From Ruegeria sp. HKCCD7303 (GTDB lineage Bacteria; Pseudomonadota; Alphaproteobacteria; Rhodobacterales; Rhodobacteraceae): a stretch of 64,000 bases of DNA. Position 1 is the first letter of the stretch; every line of letters starts with the position of its first letter. Both the position numbers and the translations under genes were made by a program. This document shows, piece by piece, positions 9,773-19,027 of this stretch. Under the pieces are notes generated by a model. That model had not been told where the DNA came from. It made no database searches and saw nothing but the letters and a program-made list of their open reading frames with translations. Location of the stretch: contig NZ_WVRE01000005.1 of NCBI RefSeq assembly GCF_013111185.1, positions 248,001-312,000 of the forward strand, given 5' to 3'.

Positions 9773-11296
9773 CTACGGGTGCAAGATATTGAACCGATCG
9801 CGAATTTCACGCTCTTGCTCGGGTGTCAGATAGTGTGGGTTGTGTTCCGTCAGGATTTCCCGCGCTCGGATCCGGGCACGTGCCCATGCATCCTGAGCCC
9901 CGTTTTCTGCCCATGTGCGCGGCTCATCACGGTCGGCAAGTGACGGATAGAAATAGTCCCGCTCCATCGCAGCATAGGTGTGTTGACCGCCTAGAAAATG
10001 GCCATCGCCCAGAACCGCATCGCAGATCGCATCGAACCCAAGGTTTTCATCACTCACCTCGATCCCCCGCAATGCGCGGTACGTGTTCGAGTGCATTTCG
10101 TCATCCAGAACAAACGCTTCGAAACTGGCCCCCAATAATGAGGCGGTCATGCCTGAGCTTTCATAAATCAGATTGCCTCCGGCCAAGGCAGCCGCCATCG
10201 AGGTCAGGCCTTTCTCCATACCATACTGGGCATCGATGGCCTTAGCATCGGTCATCGAACACGCAATGCCCGAGGGCAGGCCCAGCCAATTCGACAACTG
10301 TGCTGATGCGGCATTCAGCACCGCCGTTTCGCCACTGCCGCCTGAGAATGCGCCAGTGCGCAGGTCGATGACCAGCGGCCAGTTGGAGAATACCATTGGA
10401 AATCCTGGCCGGATTGCATGCACCATAAGCAGGCTGGCCAGCGTCTCTGCAAGCGATTGCGCCAGGAACCCGGCCAGCGTGGCCGGTGCAGTCGCCCCCG
10501 CCTGTGCCGCGGTAATACAAGAAATCGGGATATTGTGCCGAATGCACTCATAAACCACATCCACCGCATCCTCACCGTAGCGCATGGGTGAGATCATCGG
10601 GCTGATATGTGCCTTCATGAACGGTCGCTTGGAAAACTCGCCAGGGCCGCCAGCTGCAATGTCCAGCATCTCGACAATTGGGGCCACATACTCGGCCAGC
10701 GTGAACGATGTTGCCGTTGGTTTGGTTGTGTTCTTGATCAACGCAAATGCGGTGTTGACGTCCAGATCGAAATTGTCGGGCACATCAGTGGCAACACAAC
10801 ATCGCGTGTACCAACTGACATTGGCAAGCGTGTCCTGAAGCCGGGTAAAGTTATGCAGGTCGTTCAGGGTTGAAGGCCGATAAATACCGCTGTCCAAGTC
10901 CAGTGTCTGCACAGCGGCTCCACCTGTACCGAAATAGACCTTGTTACCGCCGACCTCAATTGACCGCGCAGGATCCCTGCCATGAAGCGTAAAAGTCTTG
11001 GCCGCTTGGTCGATGGCTTCATTCACCAAAGCCGGTGGAAACAACACGCGCCCTTCGCCATTGTCGATCGCACCCACCGCCAGAAGATCAGCGTGCAGGC
11101 GCTCAGGCACCTCGCCCAAACCGAGCTTTTCCAGAAGATCCAAAGCTGTGTCGAAAATCCGGTGAAGGTCTGTGTCACTCAGCGGCTTGTAGACGCCGCC
11201 GATTTGTCCCGGCGGACAAGGATCAATCGCGGGCTTTGACGCACGTTGAGCCATCCGCTCGCGTCGACCCCCTCGCTTTACGCGATGCCCTGCCAT
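9773..11296 (-). CDS. MttB-like (trimethylamine methyltransferase family) protein, copy 2, non-pyrrolysine
   Basis: 507-aa second member of the MttB family. The frame is uninterrupted, so no pyrrolysine codon is used. It shares with copy 1 the basic N-terminus, the DLLEKLGLGE-like start of the barrel and the GDGHFLGGQHT segment, but is clearly diverged over most of its length, so this is not a recent duplication. ATG at 11296 has AAGGAG 6 nt upstream. It is divergent from the second DMGDH-like gene with about 190 bp between start codons. Expected role is methyl transfer from a methylated amine to a corrinoid protein encoded elsewhere; the substrate is unknown. Confidence 0.87.
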   Translation of the reverse strand: MAGHRVKRGGRRERMAQRASKPAIDPCPPGQIGGVYKPLSDTDLHRIFDTALDLLEKLGLGEVPERLHADLLAVGAIDNGEGRVLFPPALVNEAIDQAAKTFTLHGRDPARSIEVGGNKVYFGTGGAAVQTLDLDSGIYRPSTLNDLHNFTRLQDTLANVSWYTRCCVATDVPDNFDLDVNTAFALIKNTTKPTATSFTLAEYVAPIVEMLDIAAGGPGEFSKRPFMKAHISPMISPMRYGEDAVDVVYECIRHNIPISCITAAQAGATAPATLAGFLAQSLAETLASLLMVHAIRPGFPMVFSNWPLVIDLRTGAFSGGSGETAVLNAASAQLSNWLGLPSGIACSMTDAKAIDAQYGMEKGLTSMAAALAGGNLIYESSGMTASLLGASFEAFVLDDEMHSNTYRALRGIEVSDENLGFDAICDAVLGDGHFLGGQHTYAAMERDYFYPSLADRDEPRTWAENGAQDAWARARIRAREILTEHNPHYLTPEQEREIRDRFNILHP

Positions 11297-11486
11297 GCTT
11301 GCTCCTTCGACCGTGTTTTAAGCGGGAAAGAAGAGGCTTAAACTTCGACAATTCAACAACCTTGCACTTAATGCGAAACAATCGAAGTTAAAGTTCGATA
11401 TGTTATGAAAAAAACTGCGCCATATTGCGACTTGCACCAATATACGGGCCTATCTCCGCAAACGATTTGTCGGAGGCACGCGTCAC
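11297..11486. promoter_or_regulatory. Divergent promoter region of second MttB-like/DMGDH-like pair
   Basis: 190 bp between divergent start codons, AT-rich in the middle (about 11330-11410). Repeated CTTCGA/TCGAAG-like elements are visible: AAACTTCGACAATTC at about 11340 and AATCGAAGTTAAAGTTCGAT at about 11380, which contain an inverted pair AACTTCGA/TCGAAGTT. This is a plausible regulator-binding site controlling both genes. Confidence 0.45.
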
Positions 11487-13922
11487 ATGAAATCCCGTAC
11501 CAAGGTTGTTGTCATTGGGGGTGGCATTGCGGGCTGTTCCACGCTTTACCATCTGACCCAGGAAGGCTGGAGCGACGTCGTTCTGGTCGAGCGCAACGAG
11601 CTGACCAGTGGCACGACCTGGCATTCAGCGGCGCAGGTGACCAATTTTGGTATGAACCAAACCATGGTCGGCCTGAAAACGCATTCGATCAATCTGTACA
11701 AGAATCTGTCTGAAAACCCGGAATACCCAATCAACTATCACCACGCCGATGGCGGTATCCGGTTGGCTAATACCGAAGCGCAAATGCAGGGCTATCGCCA
11801 TTTTGCGTCAATGGCGCGGGGCATGGGGGTGGAATTCGAGGTCATCGACGCCGAAGAATGCGCCCGCCGTCATCCTCTGATCTCAACCACCAACCTGCTT
11901 GGTGGGCTTTGGGATCCGCTGGACGGCGATATTGATCCTGCGCAACTATGTCAGGCTCTGGCCTATCACGCGCGCAAAGCGGGGGCTGAAGTCTATCGCA
12001 ATACACCTGTGACCGCCCTGTCTCAGCACAAGGACGACACTTGGACCGTTCACACTGAACAAGGCGACATCGACTGCGACATCGTGGTCAATGCCTGTGG
12101 TTACCGTGTCAACGAAGTGGGTGCGATGATGGGTGTCCATCACCCCGTCGCCTCGATGGAGCATCAATACTTCCTGACCGAAGACATCCCCGGCATTGCA
12201 GAGGCCGGACACCGGATGCCGCTGCTACGATGCCCAATCAGCGACTACTACAGCCGTCAGGAAAAAGGCGGACTGCTGGTGGGATTTTATGAACAGGACT
12301 GCAAGCCCTGGGGCATGGACGGTATCGACCCAAACTTTGTTAATGCGCTCTGCCCTGATGATCTGGATCGGGTCATGGATGTGCTGGAAGGCGCGTTCGA
12401 ACGGATGCCCGCCTTGCGTGAAACAGGCATTCGATCGGTCGTGAACGGCCCGATCACCTATACAATCGACGGTGCACCGTTGGTTGGGCCGATACCGAGC
12501 AAGCGCAATGCTTTCTGCATTATCGGTTTGCGTGCCGGTCTTGGCGAAGGCGGCGGGCACGGTTGGCTGCTGGCGCAACAAATCGTGCATGGCGAGGCGT
12601 GTTACGACACCTGGTGTCTCGATCCGCGCCGCTTTACCGGACATGCCAATGTAGAACTGACCTCGCTTAAGGCCATCGAGGACTATCAGAATGAATTCCG
12701 TTTCCATTTCCCACACGAACACCGACCCGCAGGTCGCCCCGCCAAAACGACGCCGCTGACGCCAATTCTGGCAGCGGAAGGCGCCGAGTTTACTGTGGTG
12801 AACGGATGGGAACGGGTGGATTACATCAAACCGTCGCCCGATTTTCATCCCAGCCTCACCTTCAATTTTGACGAAGCCTTCAACGTCGTTGCAAGCGAAG
12901 TTAAGAACGTGCAGGAGAATGTCGGCCTGTGCGAAGTGAATGGATTTAACCGGCTGGAAATCACCGGGCCTGATCGCCATTCATTTCTTGACCGGTTGTT
13001 CTGTGGCAACGTCACCAGGCGTTCAGGCCGTGTCGGTCTGGGCTATCTTTTGAACCATCAGGGCATGATCAAGGGCGAGGCCACAATCGCCAACATTCCA
13101 GCCAGCGATCGTGGGCCAGACCGCATCTGGTATGGATCGGCAGCTGCAAGTGAATACCACGATATGGATTGGCTGTCCCAGCATCTGCGCGCGGACGAGG
13201 ATGTGCAAATCCGGTCGATGACCAATGACCAGACGATCCTTGTTCTGGCAGGCCCCAACGCGCGTAACGTCCTGTCCGCCTGCGCGCGTGGAGATTGGTC
13301 GAAAGAGGCCTTCCCGTGGCTCTCGGTTCGCGAAACCTTCATTGGCTTTGCCCCGGCCACCGTCATGGGCATCAGCTTTTCGGGCGAGCACGCTTATGAA
13401 ATCCACGTCCCAAATGCCTCGCTTTATGCCGCTTATCTTACACTACGTTCAGCCGGTGAGAGGCATGGTTTGAAACTGTTCGGCGCGCGTGCGGTTGAAT
13501 CTATGCGTATGGAGAAAGGTTTTTTGCACTGGAAAGCCGATCTGCTGACCGAGTTCGACCCGTTTGAGACAGCGCTGGATCGCTTTGTCAATTTGGACAA
13601 AGGCCAGTTTGTTGGCAAAGACGCGCTGCTGAAACGCAAGGCCAGCGGCCCAAAAAGATCGTTGGTGACGCTGAAGATCGACGCCATACACGCCCCGGCC
13701 CACGGCGGCGCATCGCTGATGGAGGGCGACACAGTTGTTGGCACCATCACATCCGGAGATTGGGGTCATCGCGTCGGGATGAACCTGGCTTACGCCTTCG
13801 TAACCCCCGAGTTGACCAGTCCAGGCACCACAATGAACTTGGACATGTGCGGAGATATGGTCGCGGCAGAAGTTATACCTTTTTCACCCTATGATCCGGA
13901 TTTCTCGCTAATGCGCAGTTGA
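11487..13922 (+). CDS. Dimethylglycine/sarcosine dehydrogenase-like FAD- and folate-binding (GcvT) oxidoreductase, copy 2
   Basis: 811 aa with the same two-part layout as copy 1: DAO/FAD domain (VVVIGGGIAGCSTLYHL at residues 5-21) and C-terminal GcvT domain (FSGEHAYEIHVP, ESMRMEKGFLHWK). SGTTWHSAAQV near residue 45 keeps the FAD-linking histidine but lacks the usual WHAAG context, and the early barrel has NFGMNQTMVGLKTHSI where copy 1 has FVRSHNVSKM, so the active sites differ. ATG has GGAGG 10 nt upstream. Divergent from MttB-like copy 2. Predicted oxidative N-demethylation with transfer of the C1 unit to THF; the different active-site-proximal residues suggest a different methylated amine from copy 1. 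Confidence 0.88.
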   Translation: MKSRTKVVVIGGGIAGCSTLYHLTQEGWSDVVLVERNELTSGTTWHSAAQVTNFGMNQTMVGLKTHSINLYKNLSENPEYPINYHHADGGIRLANTEAQMQGYRHFASMARGMGVEFEVIDAEECARRHPLISTTNLLGGLWDPLDGDIDPAQLCQALAYHARKAGAEVYRNTPVTALSQHKDDTWTVHTEQGDIDCDIVVNACGYRVNEVGAMMGVHHPVASMEHQYFLTEDIPGIAEAGHRMPLLRCPISDYYSRQEKGGLLVGFYEQDCKPWGMDGIDPNFVNALCPDDLDRVMDVLEGAFERMPALRETGIRSVVNGPITYTIDGAPLVGPIPSKRNAFCIIGLRAGLGEGGGHGWLLAQQIVHGEACYDTWCLDPRRFTGHANVELTSLKAIEDYQNEFRFHFPHEHRPAGRPAKTTPLTPILAAEGAEFTVVNGWERVDYIKPSPDFHPSLTFNFDEAFNVVASEVKNVQENVGLCEVNGFNRLEITGPDRHSFLDRLFCGNVTRRSGRVGLGYLLNHQGMIKGEATIANIPASDRGPDRIWYGSAAASEYHDMDWLSQHLRADEDVQIRSMTNDQTILVLAGPNARNVLSACARGDWSKEAFPWLSVRETFIGFAPATVMGISFSGEHAYEIHVPNASLYAAYLTLRSAGERHGLKLFGARAVESMRMEKGFLHWKADLLTEFDPFETALDRFVNLDKGQFVGKDALLKRKASGPKRSLVTLKIDAIHAPAHGGASLMEGDTVVGTITSGDWGHRVGMNLAYAFVTPELTSPGTTMNLDMCGDMVAAEVIPFSPYDPDFSLMRS

Positions 13923-14215
13923 GGATGTTTAAAGCCTTCTTCGCGTCTTCTTTCTTGCCATAGCAGGTCCTGTTCCGGCTGAGATGCAAGCCCAGCAAAC
14001 CCCTGAAACCGTGGAAAGCCTGCGGCAAGTGCCTGCCTGCCCCCCCTTAAAAACCAAAGAGGTCGAAAACCACTCAAACAATTCAACGGCAAGTAAACAA
14101 GTTGGCATATCCTGCTCAACCGTCTGGAAACCAAAGGGGGCAGACACTAAGCTGAATTTGACCCTTTGGCATAGCAATTGAACCGTCTGCTGCCATGGGC
14201 TGTTGTGGAGCTAGA
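13923..14215. other. Intergenic region before adenylate cyclase gene
   Basis: About 290 bp. No coding region, RNA gene or convincing terminator was recognised. An Shine-Dalgarno-like GGAG lies 6 nt before the ATG at 14216. Confidence 0.4.
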
Positions 14216-16234
14216 ATGCGTGTCAGCGTAGGGATCGCCGTATCTATACTTGTTGCCCTGTCGATTGGCGTGTCGACTTTTGTGGTGCATTCCCTGTGGT
14301 GGACAACAGCCCGCGAAAACAGCCGCATGCTGTCGGCCGAAATCAACAGCCAGATTGCCAACACCGTGCGCATCGAGCTTGGGCTAACTCTCAGATCTGC
14401 CGAGGCCGCATGGGCCGCTGTCCGCACGATTTTCATCCAGGATGTCATCCAGACACGTCAGGCCGACAAACGCGAGTTCGTGTTCCTTTCGCAGCTGCAA
14501 GCGCAGCCCAATATCTCGTGGCTTACCTTTGGCTGGCCCGATGGCAACTTTTTTGCTGCCCACCGGCTGGGTGACAGCGGGCTGGAGATGATGGAAATCG
14601 ACAAGAATATCCGTAACCGAATGCTGCGGAAGGATCGGTATATTTTCATTCCCGGTGACATTCAGTTCGAAGAACGGAGCTTTACAGAAACCGAATACGA
14701 CCCACGTGAACACGCTTGGTACAGCAACTTCATAAGCCGCAGCAAACCGGATTGGATCGAGGTTCGGGATCTGCCCGGCAGCGACAAAACATTATATGCC
14801 TTTTCCGGGCCCATCGACGTACGCCGACAACGACAGGGCGTGTTGACTGTTGCGATTGATACGGATCGCCTGTCACGCTTTCTGGGCTCACTACGTCCTG
14901 GTGAGTTTGGTGCGGCCTTTATCATCAACGCCGACGGCAAAGTCATTGCGGTACCGGATCCCGAAGCCGACGAAATCACGCCAGCCCGAATGGGAGAGGG
15001 GGAACTATACGAGGTTGCCAAAATCTCGGGTGAAAGGCTGATGGCCGACGCGGACAACAAAACACCAGGCCCTGTGACGAAACGGATCATCTATGAGGAT
15101 GTGCCCTATGCGGTGGCGCTGACACCTCTTGGATTCTACGGCTGGCGGGTAGCCACAGTGATTCCGGAATCCGCGTTCCTGTCGGGGATCGACAAAACTC
15201 TGATCAATCTGGTTTACATCTTGCTTGGCGTCGTTGTTGTCGCGATTGGTCTGGCGATCTGGTTTGTGCGCCACGTCGTCGCGAACCCACTTTCACGTGT
15301 AGCCGAAGACCTCAGCCGAATCGAACGATTTGACGTTGAACAGGTCTCGCGCAGGCCCTCGCGCCTGAAAGAGCTTGAAAACCTGTCCGCCGCGACCGCC
15401 AGCATGGCTGTGGGTTTGTCGGCCTTCCGCAAATACGTACCGACCGATCTGGTCAGGATGCTTGTGGCGGAAGGCATCAAGACCCAGCCGGGCGGTGAGC
15501 CAAAACAGATCTCCGTTTTATTTTGCGATGTGTCCGGGTTCACGGGACTGACCGAAAAACACGGCCCCAAAATCGTTGAACTGATGGCGCCCTTTTTCAG
15601 CGCCGCCTCATCGACAATAGAACGCCACGACGGGACGATCGACAAATTTATTGGCGACGCGGTGATGGCCTTCTGGGGCGCACCAAAGCAGAACCCAAAA
15701 CACGCCGAACACGCCTGCCGTGCCGCGCTGGAGCTGGTGGACGTGGTCGAGAATTCCAGCCTGCAGAGCCAGACCGACAGCGCGCTTCATGTTCGCATCG
15801 GGCTAAACAGCGGCGAGGCTCTGGTCGGAAATATCGGGTCCGAGCAACGGTTGAACTATACCGCAATCGGTGATGTTGTGAATGTCGCCAGCCGTCTGGA
15901 AGGGGTCAACAAAACTTACGGCACTGCAATCATTATCGGCCCGGAAACACGGCGCGAGGCGGGCGATGCCATCGTCGTGCGTGAGCTGGAGACGGTTGAG
16001 ATACAAGGCCGGTCTGAAGCTCTTGTTGTGTTTGAGTTGATCGCGATGGCCGACAATTTCGAAGGATCACACGACTGGATCGAAGCGTACGAAGACGGCT
16101 TGTCCCATTTCAGGGCCAAACGTTTCACCGAGGCAATCCATGCGTTTCAAACCGCCGACACCTTGCGTGGCGGCGACATGGCATCGCGATCAATGATCCA
16201 ACGCGCAACTATGCAGCAATCTGGCCTCTCTTAA
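14216..16234 (+). CDS. Membrane-bound class III adenylate/guanylate cyclase with extracytoplasmic sensor domain
   Basis: About 672 aa. An N-terminal membrane segment (IAVSILVALSIGVSTFVV) is followed by a ~300-aa extracytoplasmic dCache-like domain, a second membrane segment (LVYILLGVVVVAIGLAIWF), a HAMP-like linker (PLSRVAEDLSRIERFDV) and a class III cyclase domain. Metal-binding aspartates are present in SVLFCDVSGFTGL and IDKFIGDAVMAFWG; LNSGEALVGNIGSEQRLNYTAIGD completes the catalytic core. The ~80 C-terminal residues may act as a short regulatory tail. It converts ATP to cAMP (GTP less likely) on sensing an outside ligand. A farther ATG at 14195 lacks an SD; the ATG at 14216 has GGAG 6 nt upstream. 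It appears to be a single-gene unit. Confidence 0.9.
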   Translation: MRVSVGIAVSILVALSIGVSTFVVHSLWWTTARENSRMLSAEINSQIANTVRIELGLTLRSAEAAWAAVRTIFIQDVIQTRQADKREFVFLSQLQAQPNISWLTFGWPDGNFFAAHRLGDSGLEMMEIDKNIRNRMLRKDRYIFIPGDIQFEERSFTETEYDPREHAWYSNFISRSKPDWIEVRDLPGSDKTLYAFSGPIDVRRQRQGVLTVAIDTDRLSRFLGSLRPGEFGAAFIINADGKVIAVPDPEADEITPARMGEGELYEVAKISGERLMADADNKTPGPVTKRIIYEDVPYAVALTPLGFYGWRVATVIPESAFLSGIDKTLINLVYILLGVVVVAIGLAIWFVRHVVANPLSRVAEDLSRIERFDVEQVSRRPSRLKELENLSAATASMAVGLSAFRKYVPTDLVRMLVAEGIKTQPGGEPKQISVLFCDVSGFTGLTEKHGPKIVELMAPFFSAASSTIERHDGTIDKFIGDAVMAFWGAPKQNPKHAEHACRAALELVDVVENSSLQSQTDSALHVRIGLNSGEALVGNIGSEQRLNYTAIGDVVNVASRLEGVNKTYGTAIIIGPETRREAGDAIVVRELETVEIQGRSEALVVFELIAMADNFEGSHDWIEAYEDGLSHFRAKRFTEAIHAFQTADTLRGGDMASRSMIQRATMQQSGLS

Positions 16235-16352
16235 CCCGGGCATACGCATTAGTTTTCGCCGGCATCACAACCGTGGATCGGGCTTTTCGGACTTCAAAAC
16301 CGGAAGTAAAGGAACTTTGTGAAAGCGACAGTTCGCGATAAGACGCAAGTGC

Positions 16353-16751
16353 TCATGCCACCAATTCTATCGCACGGCACGGTACGTGGGGAGATCGCCA
16401 ACCTGAAACACGGGTTTTGGCTATTGGTGCGCCAGGTGCTTTGTCTGAACATCCTATGACCGACACACTACCGGAAACGGCATCAGCAGCGGTGTCTGAA
16501 ATAGCTTGGCTGATTCCAGACACATGTAAAACCTTCACCGACCGCAGCGCCGTCACCGGCAGATCGTCTGGACCCATACGGCTGCTGGAGGAAACTGCAC
16601 GGAAATAGGTGAACTCACGATCATTCGTGCCATGCGTTACAAAGTAAACACCAATGTGCGCATCCGAGACCTGGCGAACAGTCGACGTATTGATGCCTTC
16701 TGCTGTCCAAAGGTCAATGAGCGAGTTTCCAAACGTGTCTGACCTGATATG
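16353..16751 (-). pseudogene. Remnant of a PfkB-family sugar kinase (2-keto-3-deoxygluconate kinase-like)
   Basis: On the minus strand an open frame downstream of a TGA (16754-16752) encodes FGNSLIDLWTAEGI, then GVYFVTHGTNDREFTYFR, SSRMGPDDLPV and VLHVSGISQAIS. These match, in order, the N-terminal half of PfkB-type KDG kinases (lid region, substrate-contact loop and the HVSGI-A strand). After about residue 90 the similarity ends, the frame carries unrelated sequence, and neither a start codon nor the C-terminal ATP-binding motif (GAGD) is present. This is a decayed internal fragment just downstream of the M20 hydrolase gene. Boundaries are those of the open frame. Confidence 0.6.
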
Positions 16752-16813
16752 TCATTCTCTGAACTTCAAAACAAAACCGACAAAGGATCACCAGAAGGGC
16801 CACTGCGTCAGGC

Positions 16814-17938
16814 TCAAAAACCGCGTTGCGCAAGGTTGGTCCAGAACGCAATTCCATGTCGGATCGCGTCATCGTTGAAATCATATGACGGGTTGTGAAG
16901 CGGCATGGCGTTGTTCCCGTCCAACCCGTTTCCCATCAGAATGAACGCGCCCGGTCGGTGCGCCAGAAACTCGGCAAAATCCTCCGAGAAACCCACCCGA
17001 CCGTATTCAGCGTCAACAGAACCAACATCGCGAGCTGCGCCCAAGATTACCTCGGTGGCCCGGGTATCATTTACCAAAGGCTGGAACGACGTTGAATAAT
17101 CGACCTCCGCCGCCACCTCTTGCGCAGCACACACACCATCAACGATGGCGCGCATTCTGCGCTGAATGTTGTCTGAGACGTCTTTGGAAAACCCCCGGCA
17201 ATCCCCACGCAAGGTCACATTACTCGGCAGGATATTGCGCGCGCCGTCTGTCAGGAACTCAGTAACTGAAACCACACCATGTTCGCCGGGAGGAAGCGAG
17301 CGCGATACAATCGACTGCAAGTGCAATACAATCGCAGATCCCGTCACGATCGGATCAACGCCCTTCTCTGGCATGGACGCGTGACCCCCCTGCCCCTTAA
17401 GGCGGATTTCAAAATTATCCTCGAATGCACAGAAAGGTCCTGCCTGAGTGGCGAAGTGGCCCAGCTCCATTCCCGGCATATTGTGAAGCCCAAAAACTGC
17501 GGTCATAGGAAAGCGTTCGAACAAACCGTCAGCAATCATCGCAGCGGCCCCATTTCCGTTCTCTTCATCCGGCTGGAAAACAAAGTGAACGGTCCTGTCC
17601 AACGATGTGTCCGCAGCAAGGGCCAAGGCAGCACCAAGCAGCATCGTGCTATGCCCGTCATGACCGCAGCCGTGAAACTTGCCCTCTGTTTTTGACCGGT
17701 AGGGCAAATTGGTCATCTCGTGAATCGGCAGCGCGTCCATATCGGCGCGAAACCCGATTGCGGTCTCATCAGGACCACGGCGCAAAGTGGCAACAACCCC
17801 GGTCCGACCCACGCCTCGGGTGACCTCAAGCCCAGCGCGCTCCAACTCGGCCGCGATCAAATTGGGGGTCCGGTCAAGGTCGAACCCGGTTTCTGGATGG
17901 GCATGAAGATCACGACGAAACGCAACAAGATCAAGCAT
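16814..17938 (-). CDS. M20-family metallopeptidase/amidohydrolase (hippurate hydrolase-like)
   Basis: 374 aa, typical of M20D aminoacylase/IAA-amino acid hydrolases. DLHAHPETGFD near the start, GFRADMDALPI with the bridging Asp, FHGCGHDGHSTMLLG with metal-ligand Cys/His, and FVFQPDEENGNGA with the catalytic Glu are all visible; the small dimerisation domain follows (QGGHASMPEKGVDPI). It hydrolyses an N-acyl amino acid or similar amide in the cytoplasm. It overlaps the upstream PLP-enzyme gene by 8 nt, so the two are co-translated. Together they suggest deacylation followed by deamination of an unusual amino acid; the true substrate is not known. Confidence 0.88.
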   Translation of the reverse strand: MLDLVAFRRDLHAHPETGFDLDRTPNLIAAELERAGLEVTRGVGRTGVVATLRRGPDETAIGFRADMDALPIHEMTNLPYRSKTEGKFHGCGHDGHSTMLLGAALALAADTSLDRTVHFVFQPDEENGNGAAAMIADGLFERFPMTAVFGLHNMPGMELGHFATQAGPFCAFEDNFEIRLKGQGGHASMPEKGVDPIVTGSAIVLHLQSIVSRSLPPGEHGVVSVTEFLTDGARNILPSNVTLRGDCRGFSKDVSDNIQRRMRAIVDGVCAAQEVAAEVDYSTSFQPLVNDTRATEVILGAARDVGSVDAEYGRVGFSEDFAEFLAHRPGAFILMGNGLDGNNAMPLHNPSYDFNDDAIRHGIAFWTNLAQRGF

Positions 17939-18959
17939 CAGAAACGCCCCCTTCGGACAAGATGACCAATGTCAAATCATCGTCGCCCTCAAGGCAGGCG
18001 GCAAGCCCAGCCGCTCCGGATGGCGTGGTCGAGAAACCCAAATCAAAGGCGCTGTTTACTGCGTTCTGAGCCTGTTGGTCACTGATTGTAACCCAATCGT
18101 CTGCACAGCGCTTTAAGATATCCAAAGCCAACATGGATGGCGTTTTGCAATCCAAACGCCCCATATTTGAAACGGGCCCTTCAACCGTAAGGATTTCTCC
18201 GGCTCGGGCGCTTTCCTTCAGACAGGGTGCAGCATCTGGTTCAACCACTGTGATCTTTGGCTGCACCGGCCAGTTCGACCGGATCATATAGGCAATGCCC
18301 GCGGCCAGCCCACCAACGCCCGCCTGCAGGTACACGTGGCTCGGCCAATTTGCGGACACTTCTAAATCGTTGCGCATTTCTTCAGCAATGACAGTATAAC
18401 CCTCCATCACCAATCGCGGAGGCTCGGTATATCCCGGCCACGACCCATCGGCGAGGTGAATGGCACCGGTTGCTTCGGCGTCAGCGACGGCTGCGGCCAC
18501 GCTTGCCTCATAGTCACTGCCGGATCGAACAACATCTGCGCCTTTCGCCCGAAGACGAACAGCAAACTCTTCGGGGACTGTTTCGGCAAGATAAATGCGC
18601 GCCGTTGCACCAAAGAGCTGCGCGCCAGCGGCCACGGCCATGCCGTGATTGCCTGCGCTGGCGCACACAAAAGTCATCGATCGCGCCACATCCTTTACGG
18701 GATCGCTCAGAAAGGCGCTGGGTGTCAAAGAACGACCAACACGCGCTTCGATCAGCTTGGCAACAGCGTAAATACCGCCCAGAGCTTTGAACGCGCCCAG
18801 GCCCATCCTGTTGGTTTCATCTTTGATCAGGATCGTTCGCCATTGGAAACTGCGGGTTTCTAACGGGCTTGGTTTATAAGCTGGACATTCCGCCAGCAAC
18901 GCCAGCGGCTTTGCCACATCAAGTTTCTTACTGTGTTCCATGATCAGAGTTTTACGCAC
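17931..18959 (-). CDS. Fold-type II PLP enzyme, diaminopropionate ammonia-lyase-like
   Basis: About 342 aa. KDETNRMGLGAFKALGG near residues 47-63 contains the PLP-binding lysine in the context seen in diaminopropionate ammonia-lyase (YgeX), rather than threonine dehydratase. CASAGNHGMAVA is the PLP-phosphate/asparagine loop and GVGGLAAGIA the glycine-rich phosphate cup. The expected reaction is alpha,beta-elimination of an amino acid to 2-oxo acid and ammonia. The frame begins at GTG 18959; an ATG at 18941 is an alternative and neither has a clear SD. The Lrp-type gene is divergent 68 nt away and probably senses the amino acid. The M20 partner implies an N-acylated precursor. Relation to ectoine-type EutB enzymes cannot be excluded. 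Confidence 0.82.
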   Translation of the reverse strand: MRKTLIMEHSKKLDVAKPLALLAECPAYKPSPLETRSFQWRTILIKDETNRMGLGAFKALGGIYAVAKLIEARVGRSLTPSAFLSDPVKDVARSMTFVCASAGNHGMAVAAGAQLFGATARIYLAETVPEEFAVRLRAKGADVVRSGSDYEASVAAAVADAEATGAIHLADGSWPGYTEPPRLVMEGYTVIAEEMRNDLEVSANWPSHVYLQAGVGGLAAGIAYMIRSNWPVQPKITVVEPDAAPCLKESARAGEILTVEGPVSNMGRLDCKTPSMLALDILKRCADDWVTISDQQAQNAVNSAFDLGFSTTPSGAAGLAACLEGDDDLTLVILSEGGVSDA

Positions 18960-19027
18960 AAGCTGCGATCTATTATGGTCACATTTGCCGATTTTCCGGG
19001 AAACTTTTTCACATCAAGGAAATCTTT

